Positions 54,505-64,000 of a stretch of DNA of 64,000 bases are shown one piece after another. The notes beneath the pieces are model-generated. The model made no database searches, was not told the DNA's origin, and saw only the letters and a program-made list of their open reading frames with translations. Within the stretch, counting starts at the first letter, position 1, and every line of letters starts with the position of its first letter. Location: positions 125,283,692-125,347,691 of the forward strand of contig NC_056523.1 in NCBI RefSeq assembly GCF_019175285.1. The letters run 5' to 3'. Position numbers and translations under genes: made by a program. This DNA comes from Sceloporus undulatus (Eukaryota > Chordata > Lepidosauria > Squamata > Phrynosomatidae).

Positions 54505-55063
54505 CATTAGCAACAGAACAATCCACATGCAAATCACACAATATACATACCCAACTCCTTTCCAGGCAAGCATTCTCTGAAAATGCCAGCCACAGATGCT
54601 GGCGAAATCTCAGGAAGAAACTTTTCTGGAACATGGCCACATAGCCCAAAAAACCCACAAAAAAAAACAAAAAACTGTGAAAGCCTTTGACTTCACACAG
54701 CAACAACTTTCTGTTACCCCTTGTATTTACACAAAAGAAACCCAGCACAGAACCCTTTGATTCCTAGGTTTCTTGGCAAAAACAATGGCTCTTGTTAAAG
54801 AGACGGGACTTGACCAGCTGCAAAAATGAGAGTGCATTCTTCTATATACTTTCACAGAAATAACCCCCACTGAATTCCATGGCTCCTACATGCAGCCAAG
54901 TGGGTATAGATAGAATTACAACCAAGAGCTTCCCCCACTGCTTCACATATTTTACCAGCAGCATTTTAAGGCATGAGATAATCTGTCTCACTAACTGCTT
55001 TCTTTACAAGAGATCAAAACACCTAACTTCCAGAACTCCAGTTGTCTTGCAGTCCTACTTTGT

Positions 55064-55545
55064 CAGTTTCTGATGTTCAAGAGGGATATTGACAAGCTGG
55101 AAAGTGTCCAGAGGAGGATGACCAAAATGGTGAAAGATCTGGAAGTCATGTCCTATGAGGAGTGGCTTAGGGAGGTGGGTGTGTTTAGCCTGGAGAAGAG
55201 AAGGTTAAGAGGTGACATAATATAAATAAGTAAATATTTTAAGGAAAGTCATATTGATGGAACAAGCTTGTTTTCTGCTGCTCCAGAGACTAGACACAGA
55301 GCAGCAGTTTCAAACTAGAAGGAAAGAAATTCCACCTAAAACTTAGGAAGAATTGCCTGACAATAAGAGCTGTTTGACATTGGAACAGACTCCCTCAGAG
55401 AGTGGTGGAGTTTCCTTCTTTAGAGTTTTTTCAACAGAGGCCAGATGGCCGCCTGTCAGGGGTGCTTTATGTATTTCTGCATGGCAAGGGGTTGGACTGG
55501 ATGGCCTTTGCGGTCTCTTCCAACTCTGTCATTCTTACCCTATGA
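55064..55545 (+). mobile_element. CR1 LINE 3' fragment
   Basis: From AAGAGGGATATTGACAAGCT through CCTATGAGGAGTGGCTTAGG to GGGGTTGGACTGGATGGCCT, the C-terminal ORF2 and 3' UTR of CR1 with many changes. Confidence 0.88.
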
Positions 55546-55617
55546 ATGAAAGCCTCTGTCACCCTGTCATCAACAGCACTACTCAGGTCCTGCAGATTCA
55601 AGGCCATGTCTACCTAA
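55546..55617 (-). mobile_element. RTE-BovB fragment
   Basis: CTACTCAGGTCCTGCAGATT and CAAGGCCATGTCTACC resemble 30290-30340 of the BovB copy. Short and decayed. Confidence 0.4.
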
Positions 55618-55796
55618 CTGCTTGTGCATCAATGTATATATGTTTTCATAATACTTTATAATGTTGCTGTTGTACATTGACATAGTATTCTTTCTATTTC
55701 CATATAGAGGCAAGTCTTAATTTACCTCAGGGTTGTGTTCCTAGACTTGTGATGAAAATTGAGATGTAAATGGGGGAAGCTAATTCCTTAAGGATT

Positions 55797-55856
55797 CATA
55801 AAATCACAGAACTGGAAGAGACCTCAAAGGCCATCCAGTGCACCACCCACCATGCT
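55797..55856 (-). mobile_element. CR1 LINE tail fragment
   Basis: AAAATCACAGAACTGGAAGA then CCTCAAAGGCCATCCAGTGC is the reverse CR1 3' end. Confidence 0.65.
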
Positions 55857-55861
55857 TTTTA

Positions 55862-56330
55862 ACATCAACAGTACATGAAGCCACTGGGAGTGGTCATCCA
55901 AAGCTATGGGGTTGGGTGTCATCAGTGTGCTGATATCCAACTCTCTCCTTTACAACCGATGCCACAGAAGCTGTAACGATACTGAATATGCTTGTCTGGA
56001 TGCAGTACAGGGTGTGGGTGAATGGACTAAGGCTAATATTGGCCACTGTGGAACCCCACAGGCAAATGGCCAAAAGTGAACATTCAGCCAAGAAAGACTG
56101 GATTCACTGCAATACAATACCCATATCAGCCAAACAACCTAGAAGGTTACCATGGTAGATGGTACCAAATTCCACTGAAAGATCCAGGAGGACCAAGAGG
56201 GACACACTCTCCCTGTCCAAGTCCTGATATAGGTCAGCCACCCAGGTGACAAAGCTATTGAATGTTCCATAAATGGCTCCGTAACCAGAAACATATAGAA
56301 AGTCCAGAAAACTTAAGGGCAATAGAACCC
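55862..56330 (-). mobile_element. L2-like LINE, decayed RT fragment
   Basis: The minus strand encodes VSLLVLLDLSVEFGTIYHGN (from the LLVLLDLSAAFDT.DH RT motif), then GVPQ near 56060 and YQHTDDTQPHSFG (from the YADDTQL catalytic motif). These are the L2 RT landmarks in the right order, with stops between. Confidence 0.65.
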
Positions 56331-56904
56331 ATATATGGGTATACCTCTGTTAATGAAATAGATGTGTCACATTTTTAAACAGAAACTTTGGTCCCTGAGG
56401 TAGAAATAACATGGAAAGAATAGGGACAGGCTACTACACCACAAAACACACACACACACAGAAAAAACACACTTCAATGAGTTTCTGCAAATTATTTATT
56501 CCAAACTAACAATATGCACATGTGAAATGAAACAACCAGGTTAAGTAAGCCTTACATAAGTAAAAACATTTTTAGCTTTTTGGAGACCATTGAAACCTTC
56601 TTCCAAAATGTATCCTGGGATTTCCCCCCCCCTTCATCAGCCCTCATCTTTTTTATGATTTCCATTCTGATGGTCAAACATATACTGTAGATCTATTCTC
56701 TCCTTGTCTTTAAAAAAAAACATACTGGAGGGAGCTGGTAAAGCAAGCTTGTCTGTGCTCTCCCTTTTGCATTTTCTGTGTCCAGTAAGGGATTCTGGAA
56801 GGTGCTGCTGTTTAACCTCCCTGTTGCAGAGAGGCATACAAACAGTTACAGTTGGAGCTAAAGTAAAATCCTGCTGTTTTCTACCTTAATCTATTAAACC
56901 GGTT

Positions 56905-57785
56905 CATCAAGCCCGTAGTCTTGGTTTCATTTTTGATTCTTTATTCCCCAGATCCAGGCCACCGCCAAGGCCTGTAGATTCTTTCTCCACAGCATTGCCA
57001 AGATCCGTCCATTCGTCTCAGCCTCTACTGCCAAGACTCTGGTCCATGCCCTAGTGGTTTCGCGACTAGATTATTGTAACCTCCTTCTGACAGGGCTTCC
57101 ACTTTCACACCTCCATCCTTTAATCTCTGTCCAGTATTCAGCTGCCCGTATTGTCACATCTGCTCGCCGCTTTGACCATGTTTCTCTTCTTTTATCCTCC
57201 GTTCATTGGCTCCCCATCCCCTTCCGCATCTGGTACAAGCTTTTGTTGTTGAATTTCAAAGCCCTCCATGGACTGGCCCCTTCTTATTTATCTGAACTTC
57301 TTTCTCCTTACCTTCCCACTCATACCCTCCATTCTGGTAGTCAAGGTCTCCTGTCCCAGGCTAGGATTTCCACTGTCCCCTCCTGGATTCATCCCTTCTC
57401 ACTTGCTGCCCCTCACTCCTGGAACCTTCTTCCCCCACGTGTGCACCTCATCACTTCTCTAACTAGTTTTAAAACTGAGTTAAAGACTATATTGTTTAGA
57501 GAAGCGTTCCCAGGGGTGCCCCTGGATGCCTTGTTTTAACTATCCATTAAGAAGCTGAGCCCTCCCTCCCATCTATCTCCCTTGGTCCAGGCCTCAGAGG
57601 TAGATAAGAACTGCTGGACCTGATCCCCTCCCCCCCACCACCATTTCCTTCTCCTTCTGTGTGTATCATTTAGGTTGTAAGCCTGAGGGCAGGGAACCGT
57701 CTAATTAAAAAGATTGTATGTATGGCGCTGTGTAAAGTTACAGCACTATATAAATAAAGGTTATTAATAATAATAATAATAATAC
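56905..57785 (+). mobile_element. L2-clade LINE, C-terminal ORF2 and 3' end
   Basis: An open frame of 161 codons (57054-57539) encodes SRLDYCNLLLTGLPLSHLHP, SVHWLPIPFRIWYKLLLLNF, KALHGLAPSYLSELLSPYLP and SFKTELKTILFREAF, the L2 ORF2 C-terminus. The 3' UTR reads GTAAGCCTGAGGGCAGGGAA and ends TATATAAATAAAGGTTATT then (AAT)n at about 57765-57785. The frame is still open, so this copy is not very old; everything upstream is missing. Confidence 0.88.
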
Positions 57786-57927
57786 TGCAGACTTGGTAGT
57801 GCAATTGGCACTAAAAATCATCTCTCTCTGGCTTTGACCATGTTCCCAATGCCAATGCTGCAAAAACCTTCCAGCTAGTCAGAGGATGAGGAAAGGGGGT
57901 GGGCAGGCATAAAAAGACTTTGGTGCA

Positions 57928-58302
57928 TTACAGACCGCCCTAAAGCGGGCAGTCTGCCGCCGCCGCCGCCATTTGCTGCAGAGGGAAGCCCCAGCGGCCA
58001 GACCGCGAGGCTTCCGGCTGCAGCGAAAAAGGAGCGCCGAAATGGCGCTCCTTTTCAAAACGCAGAAGTGGCGCCACGAGGAGCGAAGCGCGCCCTCATG
58101 GCATCACTTCCAGTGCGCCACGTCTGGACGCTGTGCGTCCAAACGTAAAAATGACAGCGCCCATGTAGATGGGCGCTGCCATTTAGGACGTGCTCCACGC
58201 ATGTTGGGAACAGAGCCGGTTAAGGGGCAACCCTTCCTAACCCTAGGATGCCCCTTCCTAACCCTAGGACGCGCGGAGTGCGTCCTAGATGGCGGTCTGT
58301 AA
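57928..58302. mobile_element. CpG-rich MITE, 375 bp
   Basis: Terminal inverted repeats TTACAGACCGCC and GGCGGTCTGTAA. The interior has (CCG)n and the direct repeat CCTTCCTAACCCTAGGA twice (58229 and 58252). Its GC content is far above that of the flanks. The ACAGAC termini recall the 17252 and 990 elements. Confidence 0.65.
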
Positions 58303-58682
58303 CCTACCTTTGTAAAAGACTTTGTCAGAGGCTTTGTTAACTGAAGTATGCCTGTATTTGCACTCCCCAACAACAAGTATTCAGAACTACAGTATATTCA
58401 ACATTCTAATCCTAGAGATAAAAATGTCTTCCCATAGGAATTAGTAGACACAGCTTTTTCTTCAGTTAATTTTTTGATCCCCTTTTAAAGCCATCCAGGC
58501 TGGTGGTTGTCACTACATCCTACAGAGGCAAATTCCATTATTCGACCATGCAGTGTGAGAACTTCTTCCTTTTATCTGTCCTAAATATTTTACCATTTAC
58601 TTCCCATAGATGATCTCAGGTTTAGACTCCTTTGACTATTTTCTCTTCACTAAGCATAATTTTGTATATACACCTGGATAAA

Positions 58683-58756
58683 TCTAGCAAGAAAATCCCA
58701 GAATAGGTTCACTTTAGGGGCACCATAAGTCGGAAACAACTTGAAGGCATACAATG
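58683..58756 (+). mobile_element. tRNA-derived SINE, tail fragment
   Basis: AGCAAGAAAATCCCAGAATA through AACAACTTGAAGGCATACAA. Confidence 0.65.
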
Positions 58757-58779
58757 AGGTACTCACCCTGCCTGTCAGG

Positions 58780-58886
58780 GAGCTCTGATGCCTCACCAAA
58801 CTACAAATCCCAGGATTCTATTAGAGTCATGGCAGTAATAGTAGTGTCAAACTGCGCTAATTCTGCAGTGTGAATACAACCCTAGT
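58780..58886 (+). mobile_element. palindromic MITE, right half
   Basis: AAACTACAAATCCCAGGATT and TTCTGCAGTGTGAATACAAC; it directly follows the SINE tail. Confidence 0.65.
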
Positions 58887-59767
58887 TCCTTGATCATTTA
58901 GGTTGTCCAGAATATCTGGAAGGCTGATGAGAGAAGACATCATAGGTGTGTCCCAGTATTTCCCTTCAGCATGTTTGGAAGCAGATATGAGGAAGGCAAT
59001 TCTGAAATATTAAACATGGTAAACCCTGGACCCCTTCCAATTGCATTTAAACGCATGCTGCTCGAGTCTCCAAAAAACAGGAGTAGTGCTAGCAAATGAG
59101 CATTAAGTGGGGTTTTCTTCTGCTTGTTAATGTTTGCTTGGTTCCACACTGGGTTTTGACTTTGATATCACGTTAATCTTATATTGTATAGCTTTGAGTA
59201 TTTTTTTTCTTTTTCTGTTCAAATGTGATATGCCATGAGAAGCTGTTTATGGTGAGCTGATGTAGATCTGCTATAGAAAAGCCATGCATCAATTAAATTT
59301 CCCACATATTTCCCAGCAATATGGTTGATATACTGCACAAGAACAGTCACACCACTAATTTGTATGATGATATTATGTTTGCAGTAGAAATTCCCAACAC
59401 AGCATTTGCCTTTCTCACAGCAATTGTACTGTGGGTCAAAATGTTTCATTGAGCCACCCCAGTTCAAGATCTGTCTCCAGATCAGCCCTTGCAAGCTCAG
59501 GCCCCCATATACATATAAATCAAGGGTGAGAAACAAGGGGAGGCCAGGGGGCCACATAATGCACATGAGGAGACCTCGAAGGGCCACACGCCCACAAATA
59601 ATTTTTTCTCCCAAAACTCCCTAGGGATATGGGGGCATTTTCAATTTTATGCCCTCCCACAGCATGCTAGGCTCAGAAGAGGGCATTCACTTTCAGTTTT
59701 CAAAAAAGATGTTTCCTGGCCCAAGGCTTCAAAACATGGCAAAATGCCCCTACGTCCCCTAGAGGGT
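58887..59767. other. intergenic sequence
   Basis: No gene was recognised. The 131-codon open frame on the minus strand (59614-59219) has many cysteines but no known pattern. Confidence 0.4.
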
Positions 59768-59980
59768 ATTTTCATCCACCGATTCAAGCATCCACGGATT
59801 GAAAATATTCCTAAAAATATAAATCCCAAAAAGTAAACTTTGATTTTGGCATTTTATATAAGGAGCACTGTTTTACTATGCCATTGTATTTAATGGCACT
59901 TGAACATTCATGGATTTTGGTATGCATGGGGGGGGGAGTTTCTTGTAACCAAACTTCAGTGGATACCAAGGGCACACTAT
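59768..59980. mobile_element. Tigger-like MITE (CATCCACGGATT type)
   Basis: CAAGCATCCACGGATTGAAA, CTATGCCATTGTATTTAATG and GGATACCAAGGGCACACTAT parallel the full copy at 62984-63211. The left terminus is eroded. Confidence 0.7.
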
Positions 59981-60590
59981 ACAACTGTGCCCCCCCCAAA
60001 AACCAAAAAAACCAAAGTGGAATTCCTTGTCCTAATATTATCTTGCAATAACTTTATTCTAAACTTCATTTGCCACTTGATCACTCATTCCTCTTCTGTG
60101 GAGCTTTCTTGTCAATTTATTGAAAGTGAAACACTAATTAACTTTGTATCCTTAAGTCTCTGTCCATTTCACAACCCACACCAACTACCTATCTTTTACT
60201 GAGAAACTTTTAAAAAAGCATCCATACAGATCACTGAGGCATTCCAGTGTTTACTTCTTTCCCATTTTGAGAACTGAGCATTTGTTCTCTTTAACAAATT
60301 ACTGATCCAAAGGAGAACCTCTCTTCTAATTTCATGACTGTTTAACTTTACTCAGGGGCTTTTGACAAGGAAGTTTGTCAAATGGCTGTTGGAAAGGCCA
60401 AGTAAACAAGGTTTGCTGAATAGACCTACCCTAACATGATTGTTGACATTCCTGAAGAATTCAAAAGGATTAGTGAACCAAACTCAATTCTTCAGAAGCC
60501 ATGTTGGCTCGTCAGCTACAGTATATCTGCTTTTACACGCTCAGTCATTTTATCTTGAGAGGCGTAACTCAGTTAACTAGGGTCCAAAAC
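59981..60590. other. intergenic sequence
   Basis: No feature recognised. Confidence 0.4.
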
Positions 60591-60793
60591 ACACTGCAGA
60601 AATAATCCAGTTTGAGACCACTTTAACTGCCCTGGACCAAAGCTAGGGAATTCAAAAAATGGTAGTTTTGTGAGACTTTTTGCCTTCTCCATCAGAGAGC
60701 TCTGTGCCAAAATAAGCCAGTTCCTAGTACTGCCTAGCACTGAACCAGGGCAGTTATCTCAAAGTGGAATATTTCTGCAGTGTGTTTTGGACC
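60591..60793. mobile_element. palindromic MITE with clear termini
   Basis: GGTCCAAAACACACTGCAG at the left and its exact inverse CTGCAGTGTGTTTTGGACC at the right; 203 bp. Confidence 0.88.
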
Positions 60794-61475
60794 AAAGCCT
60801 CTGATAAAAGCTCATTTTTAGTCTTTACAGGAACCAAGCCCTTTTCTTCTATCTAGCTGGGTTTTATGAGGTGGGGGGTTGGGGCATTGGAAAGGAAAAA
60901 GTGGAGAAAGACAGGCCTTTCAGTACTGGATTGTAGCAACTTGTCTACTGTAAATGAATACAGCTTGGAAAAGAATTATGTTTTAGGTGATCTACTACTG
61001 GAGCTGTGTGGTCTTACATACAATAGGAAAGGTAAACAAGCTGCCTCCTGAATCACTTTCTGAGAATGTTAACCCACACATTGAAAAATAGATCTGTAAA
61101 TTTTCATGACTAAAATGGAAATGAGGCTGTTAAAAAGATTAGATTGTAGGATGCATTTTGAAAGACGCTTTCAAGAGTTCCATGGAAAATTCGGACTGTT
61201 TTCATTTACTTATGAAAGGTTTACCTGACCTGGTTGTTTCATTTCACGTATGCACATTGTGAACTCTTGAATTAAAATTACTGAAACATGTTGGCCTGCT
61301 CTACTTTTTGTGGTCTAGTAACCTATTCCTGTTCTTTCCATGTTACTTCTACTTCTGGTGCTAAACATCAACCAAAGTTAAAGCCCAGGCACAAATCTAC
61401 TTCATTAACTTAAGTATACCTGTAATTATTTCCATCAGTCTACTTTGAGCTGTTAATAGCCTTGTAAATCTGGGA

Positions 61476-61575
61476 AATCAGTATGCAATGGGATCTTGTA
61501 GCATCTTTGAGATTAACTGAAAGAAAGCTGGTAACATGAACCATCGTAGGCTTGAGTCTACTACCCCGCACCATA
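61476..61575 (+). repeat. unclassified repeat (same as 11388)
   Basis: GGGATCTTGTAGCATCTTTG, AACTGAAAGAAAGCTGGTAA and CGTAGGCTTGAGTCTACT. Confidence 0.5.
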
Positions 61576-61594
61576 TGTTAGTCTTCAGTAATCT

Positions 61595-61800
61595 TGGCCC
61601 GGTACACACTGCCAGGAAGCGGTGTCCTGGTGGCAATAGTAGGGCTTGAGAACGCGCACCAATCACACGCTCCCAAGCCCTACTACATGCAGGTGGTGCC
61701 ATTATTGTGCGGCACCACCCACACAGGGGGCATGTTTATGACATGTGGGCATCTGAGCGCCCACACATATTTTAGAGCAAGCGGCATCATGGGTTTGTGG
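61595..61800. mobile_element. possible GC-rich MITE
   Basis: It starts GGCCCGGTACACACTGCCAG, similar to the GGCCCTGTACAGACTG terminus at 990. CTTGAGAACGCGC and CTCCCAAGCCCTACTAC form an internal inverted pattern. The right border is uncertain. Confidence 0.4.
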
Positions 61801-62983
61801 TATCTTGGTGGTACTTTTCCTGACTGGTTCATGAAGAAGGCACAGCTTCTCTTCCTGTAGTTTTGTGAAGCCCTGGACCATTCACTTGCAAGATTACCCT
61901 TATAGCAAGTACATTTCTATACCGCTTATCAGTGAACTAGCACACGTTAAGCAGTTTACAATGTGTAAACCAATTGCCCCCAACAAATTGGGTATTCATT
62001 TTACCAACCTACAAAAGGTTTACCTTTTGTTACCAATTGTCATATGAAATCAAGCAAATGGTTACACTTAAGCAAATGGTTACACTTGAAGCAAACTCAA
62101 CTTTTGGCTTAATCATTCAATTGTCTTCTTAACCCAGAACTGGGGTCTGCTTCAAGTGTGACATTTGACTCCAAAACAGGAAATATCTAAAATGGGAATT
62201 AGTATCAGATAATCTCTGACCAATTGGTAAATGACAGCTGTTTCACAAAGATCATATAATGAAGCAACCTGTAAATAGTACACTGGAATTCCTGCTGTTA
62301 TCAGAGCTGAGGGACATCAAGTCCAGCTTCTGTAACAGTCCATGCATACAAGGAGTCATGTGTATGCAGCTGTTAAATGAGTCTTGTCGAAACTACTAAG
62401 AGAAATGCATGATCAGTTTCTCAAATGCCAAGTCAAATATAGCAAAAGAATTCACCAGTGCATTTGAAATACTTTTTGTAAGAAAACTGCATTCTGATCA
62501 GTCCACTTCTTAACCTGAACAGTTTTGAGCATGACAGCACAGCACATGTACTTGAAACACCCTCTGGCACATATCAGTTGTATTTTAGAAGCAGTAAAAA
62601 GCTGCTTACTTACCATCACCGTATCTCCAGCCTGCACAAAAGCAGTTATGCCATTACTATCATTAGGATATCAGGCACAGCATAAGGAACCTTTGGTTTG
62701 ACTACCATTTTACTTTATGACAACAGCAGGACTGCTTGAGAGGCATGCACAGATAGCAACATGGATAAGCCACATACAATCTTGCAATTTCTGGTTTTGA
62801 AAATAGGCTTATAGAGCAATATTGTACAGAGAATATAGCATTTCAATACTATAAAATGGTATGTTTAATTTTAACTGTTCCCTTTAAAATTATGAATTTT
62901 TATGGTGAAATGCTGATTGTCCTGTCTAGTATTACTTTTGATCTACCAGTTGCAATCGTCAGGCTTTATTCACAAATGTAATA
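61801..62983. other. intergenic sequence with a small tandem duplication
   Basis: AAGCAAATGGTTACACTT occurs twice in tandem at about 62052-62090. No gene was seen. Confidence 0.45.
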
Positions 62984-63211
62984 CAGTTGGCCCTTCTTAT
63001 ACACTGATTTTTATACACAGATTCAACCATACACGGTTTGAATATATTTTAAAAAAGTATAAATTTCAACTATCAAACCTTGATATTCCATTTTTTATAA
63101 GGGACACCATTTTGCTATGCCATTATATTTAATGGGACTTGAGCATCCATGGATTTTGTTATCCACGAGGGATCTTGTAACCAAACCGCAGCGTATAACA
63201 AGGGCCCACTG
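62984..63211. mobile_element. Tigger-like MITE, full length, TA duplication
   Basis: CAGTTGGCCCTTCTTATAC at the left and ACAAGGGCCCACTG at the right, between TA pairs (62982-62983, 63212-63213). Internal ATGCCATTATATTTAATGGG and GGATTTTGTTATCCACGAGG are typical of the family. Confidence 0.85.
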
Positions 63212-63850
63212 TAGTCACAAAGCTTAGGATGTTAAGCATGACACAGAATACTTTACTCCATTATCCCATGCCTGAATACACCAGAATTCATCCCTAAAAG
63301 ACACATGGATGTATGTTTCATACAGTACTGTGATATAATATTGAGATTTTTAACTGACAAGTAGTGACTATATGGCTAAGAAATCCAGGGCACTAGCATT
63401 TATAATATTTCCTTTGACTTTAAAAGAGCAGAGTTGTTATGTGAAAAAATGAGGGTGCAATCTTGCATAGAAAATTAAAGCAAGACAATACTGGCTAGCT
63501 TTGACAACTCTTATTCAACAATTCTAATTCAGTCTTCAGAATTAATTATCCAGAACATCTAGTGGTAGAAGAAATGTATGATAATTCAGTAGGTGTATGT
63601 TCATCTACTCATTGCATTCTAGTTCTCTTTTCTAACTGTGCAAGGAACTTTTTTTCTCTGCTAACGGAGGATGGTCATCATGACTATTCTGTCTTCTATT
63701 AATTCTGCAGTTACTAGTACTGTATTTAATACCACCATAAAATGAGTTTAATATTATGCATCTAGTCTCTTGTTCAATGACCATGAATGAACGCTCAGAC
63801 CTAATATTAAGCATCTGTTACTTTTTTAGCTTTTACTAATTAAAGTAAGT

Positions 63851-64000
63851 TTTATTGAGAATTTACAGGAGACAGTAACATTCAATGACTCAAACAAAAA
63901 TTTCTTTCAAAAAAATATCTACCACTGTACATACTTTTCATAGTTTCAGGCCCTTTGAAATCTGTTAAACCAAGTTAAGCTGTGAACATCTGACACAGAT
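63851..64000 (-). other. possible 3' end of a minus-strand transcript leaving the window
   Basis: Read on the minus strand, the last 150 bases are unique and AT-rich and end in a canonical AATAAA (63856-63851) followed by an AT/GT-rich stretch, as at an mRNA 3' end. In other vertebrates DNAJB1 lies upstream of GIPC1 in the same orientation, so this could be its 3' UTR. No coding sequence is present, so the identity is inference only. Confidence 0.3.

Noticed and set aside
57054-57539. Novel 161-residue host protein
   Set aside because: It is the C-terminus of an L2-clade LINE with its 3' tail directly after.
57958-58300. CpG island promoter of a new gene
   Set aside because: Terminal inverted repeats and internal direct repeats identify it as a MITE.
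58973-59614. Cysteine-rich 131-codon minus-strand frame as a secreted peptide
   Set aside because: No signal peptide with a clear mature domain, no cysteine pattern I recognise, and no splice or promoter signals.
1-64000. CRISPR arrays, operons, tRNA genes or LTR elements
   Set aside because: No regularly spaced repeats with unique spacers, no bacterial gene layout, no convincing tRNA cloverleaf outside the SINE heads, and no LTR pair was recognised.

Overview
The window looks like vertebrate nuclear DNA from a squamate reptile, most likely an iguanian lizard. This is inferred from the mix of CR1, RTE-BovB, L1-like and L2-like LINEs, a tRNA-derived SINE with an (ACA)n-type tail, a 5S rRNA-derived SINE, and many short DNA transposons (hAT, Tigger/pogo-like, probable PIF/Harbinger-like, and palindromic MITEs). 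I recognise one host protein-coding gene, GIPC1, on the minus strand. I see no prokaryotic, viral or CRISPR features and recognise no LTR element.

GIPC1 occupies about 9.0-53.2 kb. Six coding exons (37439-37158, 36119-35934, 32020-31840, 10807-10695, 10045-9964, 9171-9020) join in frame at GT..AG sites. They encode a 331-residue PDZ adaptor of the usual length. A splice acceptor before the start codon (37491-37492) means at least one upstream non-coding exon. The best candidate is at the CpG-rich, CCAAT-box-rich promoter near 53.1-53.3 kb, which has a good minus-strand splice donor at 53113. Intron 3 of the coding region is about 21 kb and is packed with transposons.

Layout: 0-9 kb is SINEs, MITEs and unique DNA, the last 2-3 kb possibly being GIPC1 3' UTR. 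9-10.8 kb holds GIPC1 exons 4-6, with two striking hairpins in the introns. 10.8-31.8 kb is intron 3: BovB copies, a Harbinger-like MITE, a 2.7-kb CR1 nested in a BovB, and an L1-like element that received hAT and Tigger-like insertions. 31.8-37.5 kb holds coding exons 1-3. 37.5-53.1 kb is the 5' UTR intron, with a second large CR1, SINE clusters and a SINE-derived tandem array. 53.1-53.7 kb is the CpG-rich promoter. 54-64 kb is intergenic, with CR1, L2, MITE and Tigger-like fragments. The right edge resembles the 3' end of another minus-strand transcript; by synteny with other vertebrates this could be DNAJB1, but no coding sequence is present to prove it.

I found no undescribed gene system. 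The points most worth a second look are structural: a MITE lying 24 bp from the predicted GIPC1 first-exon donor, long perfect or near-perfect palindromes, several nested insertions with intact target-site duplications, and a minisatellite built from SINE sequence.
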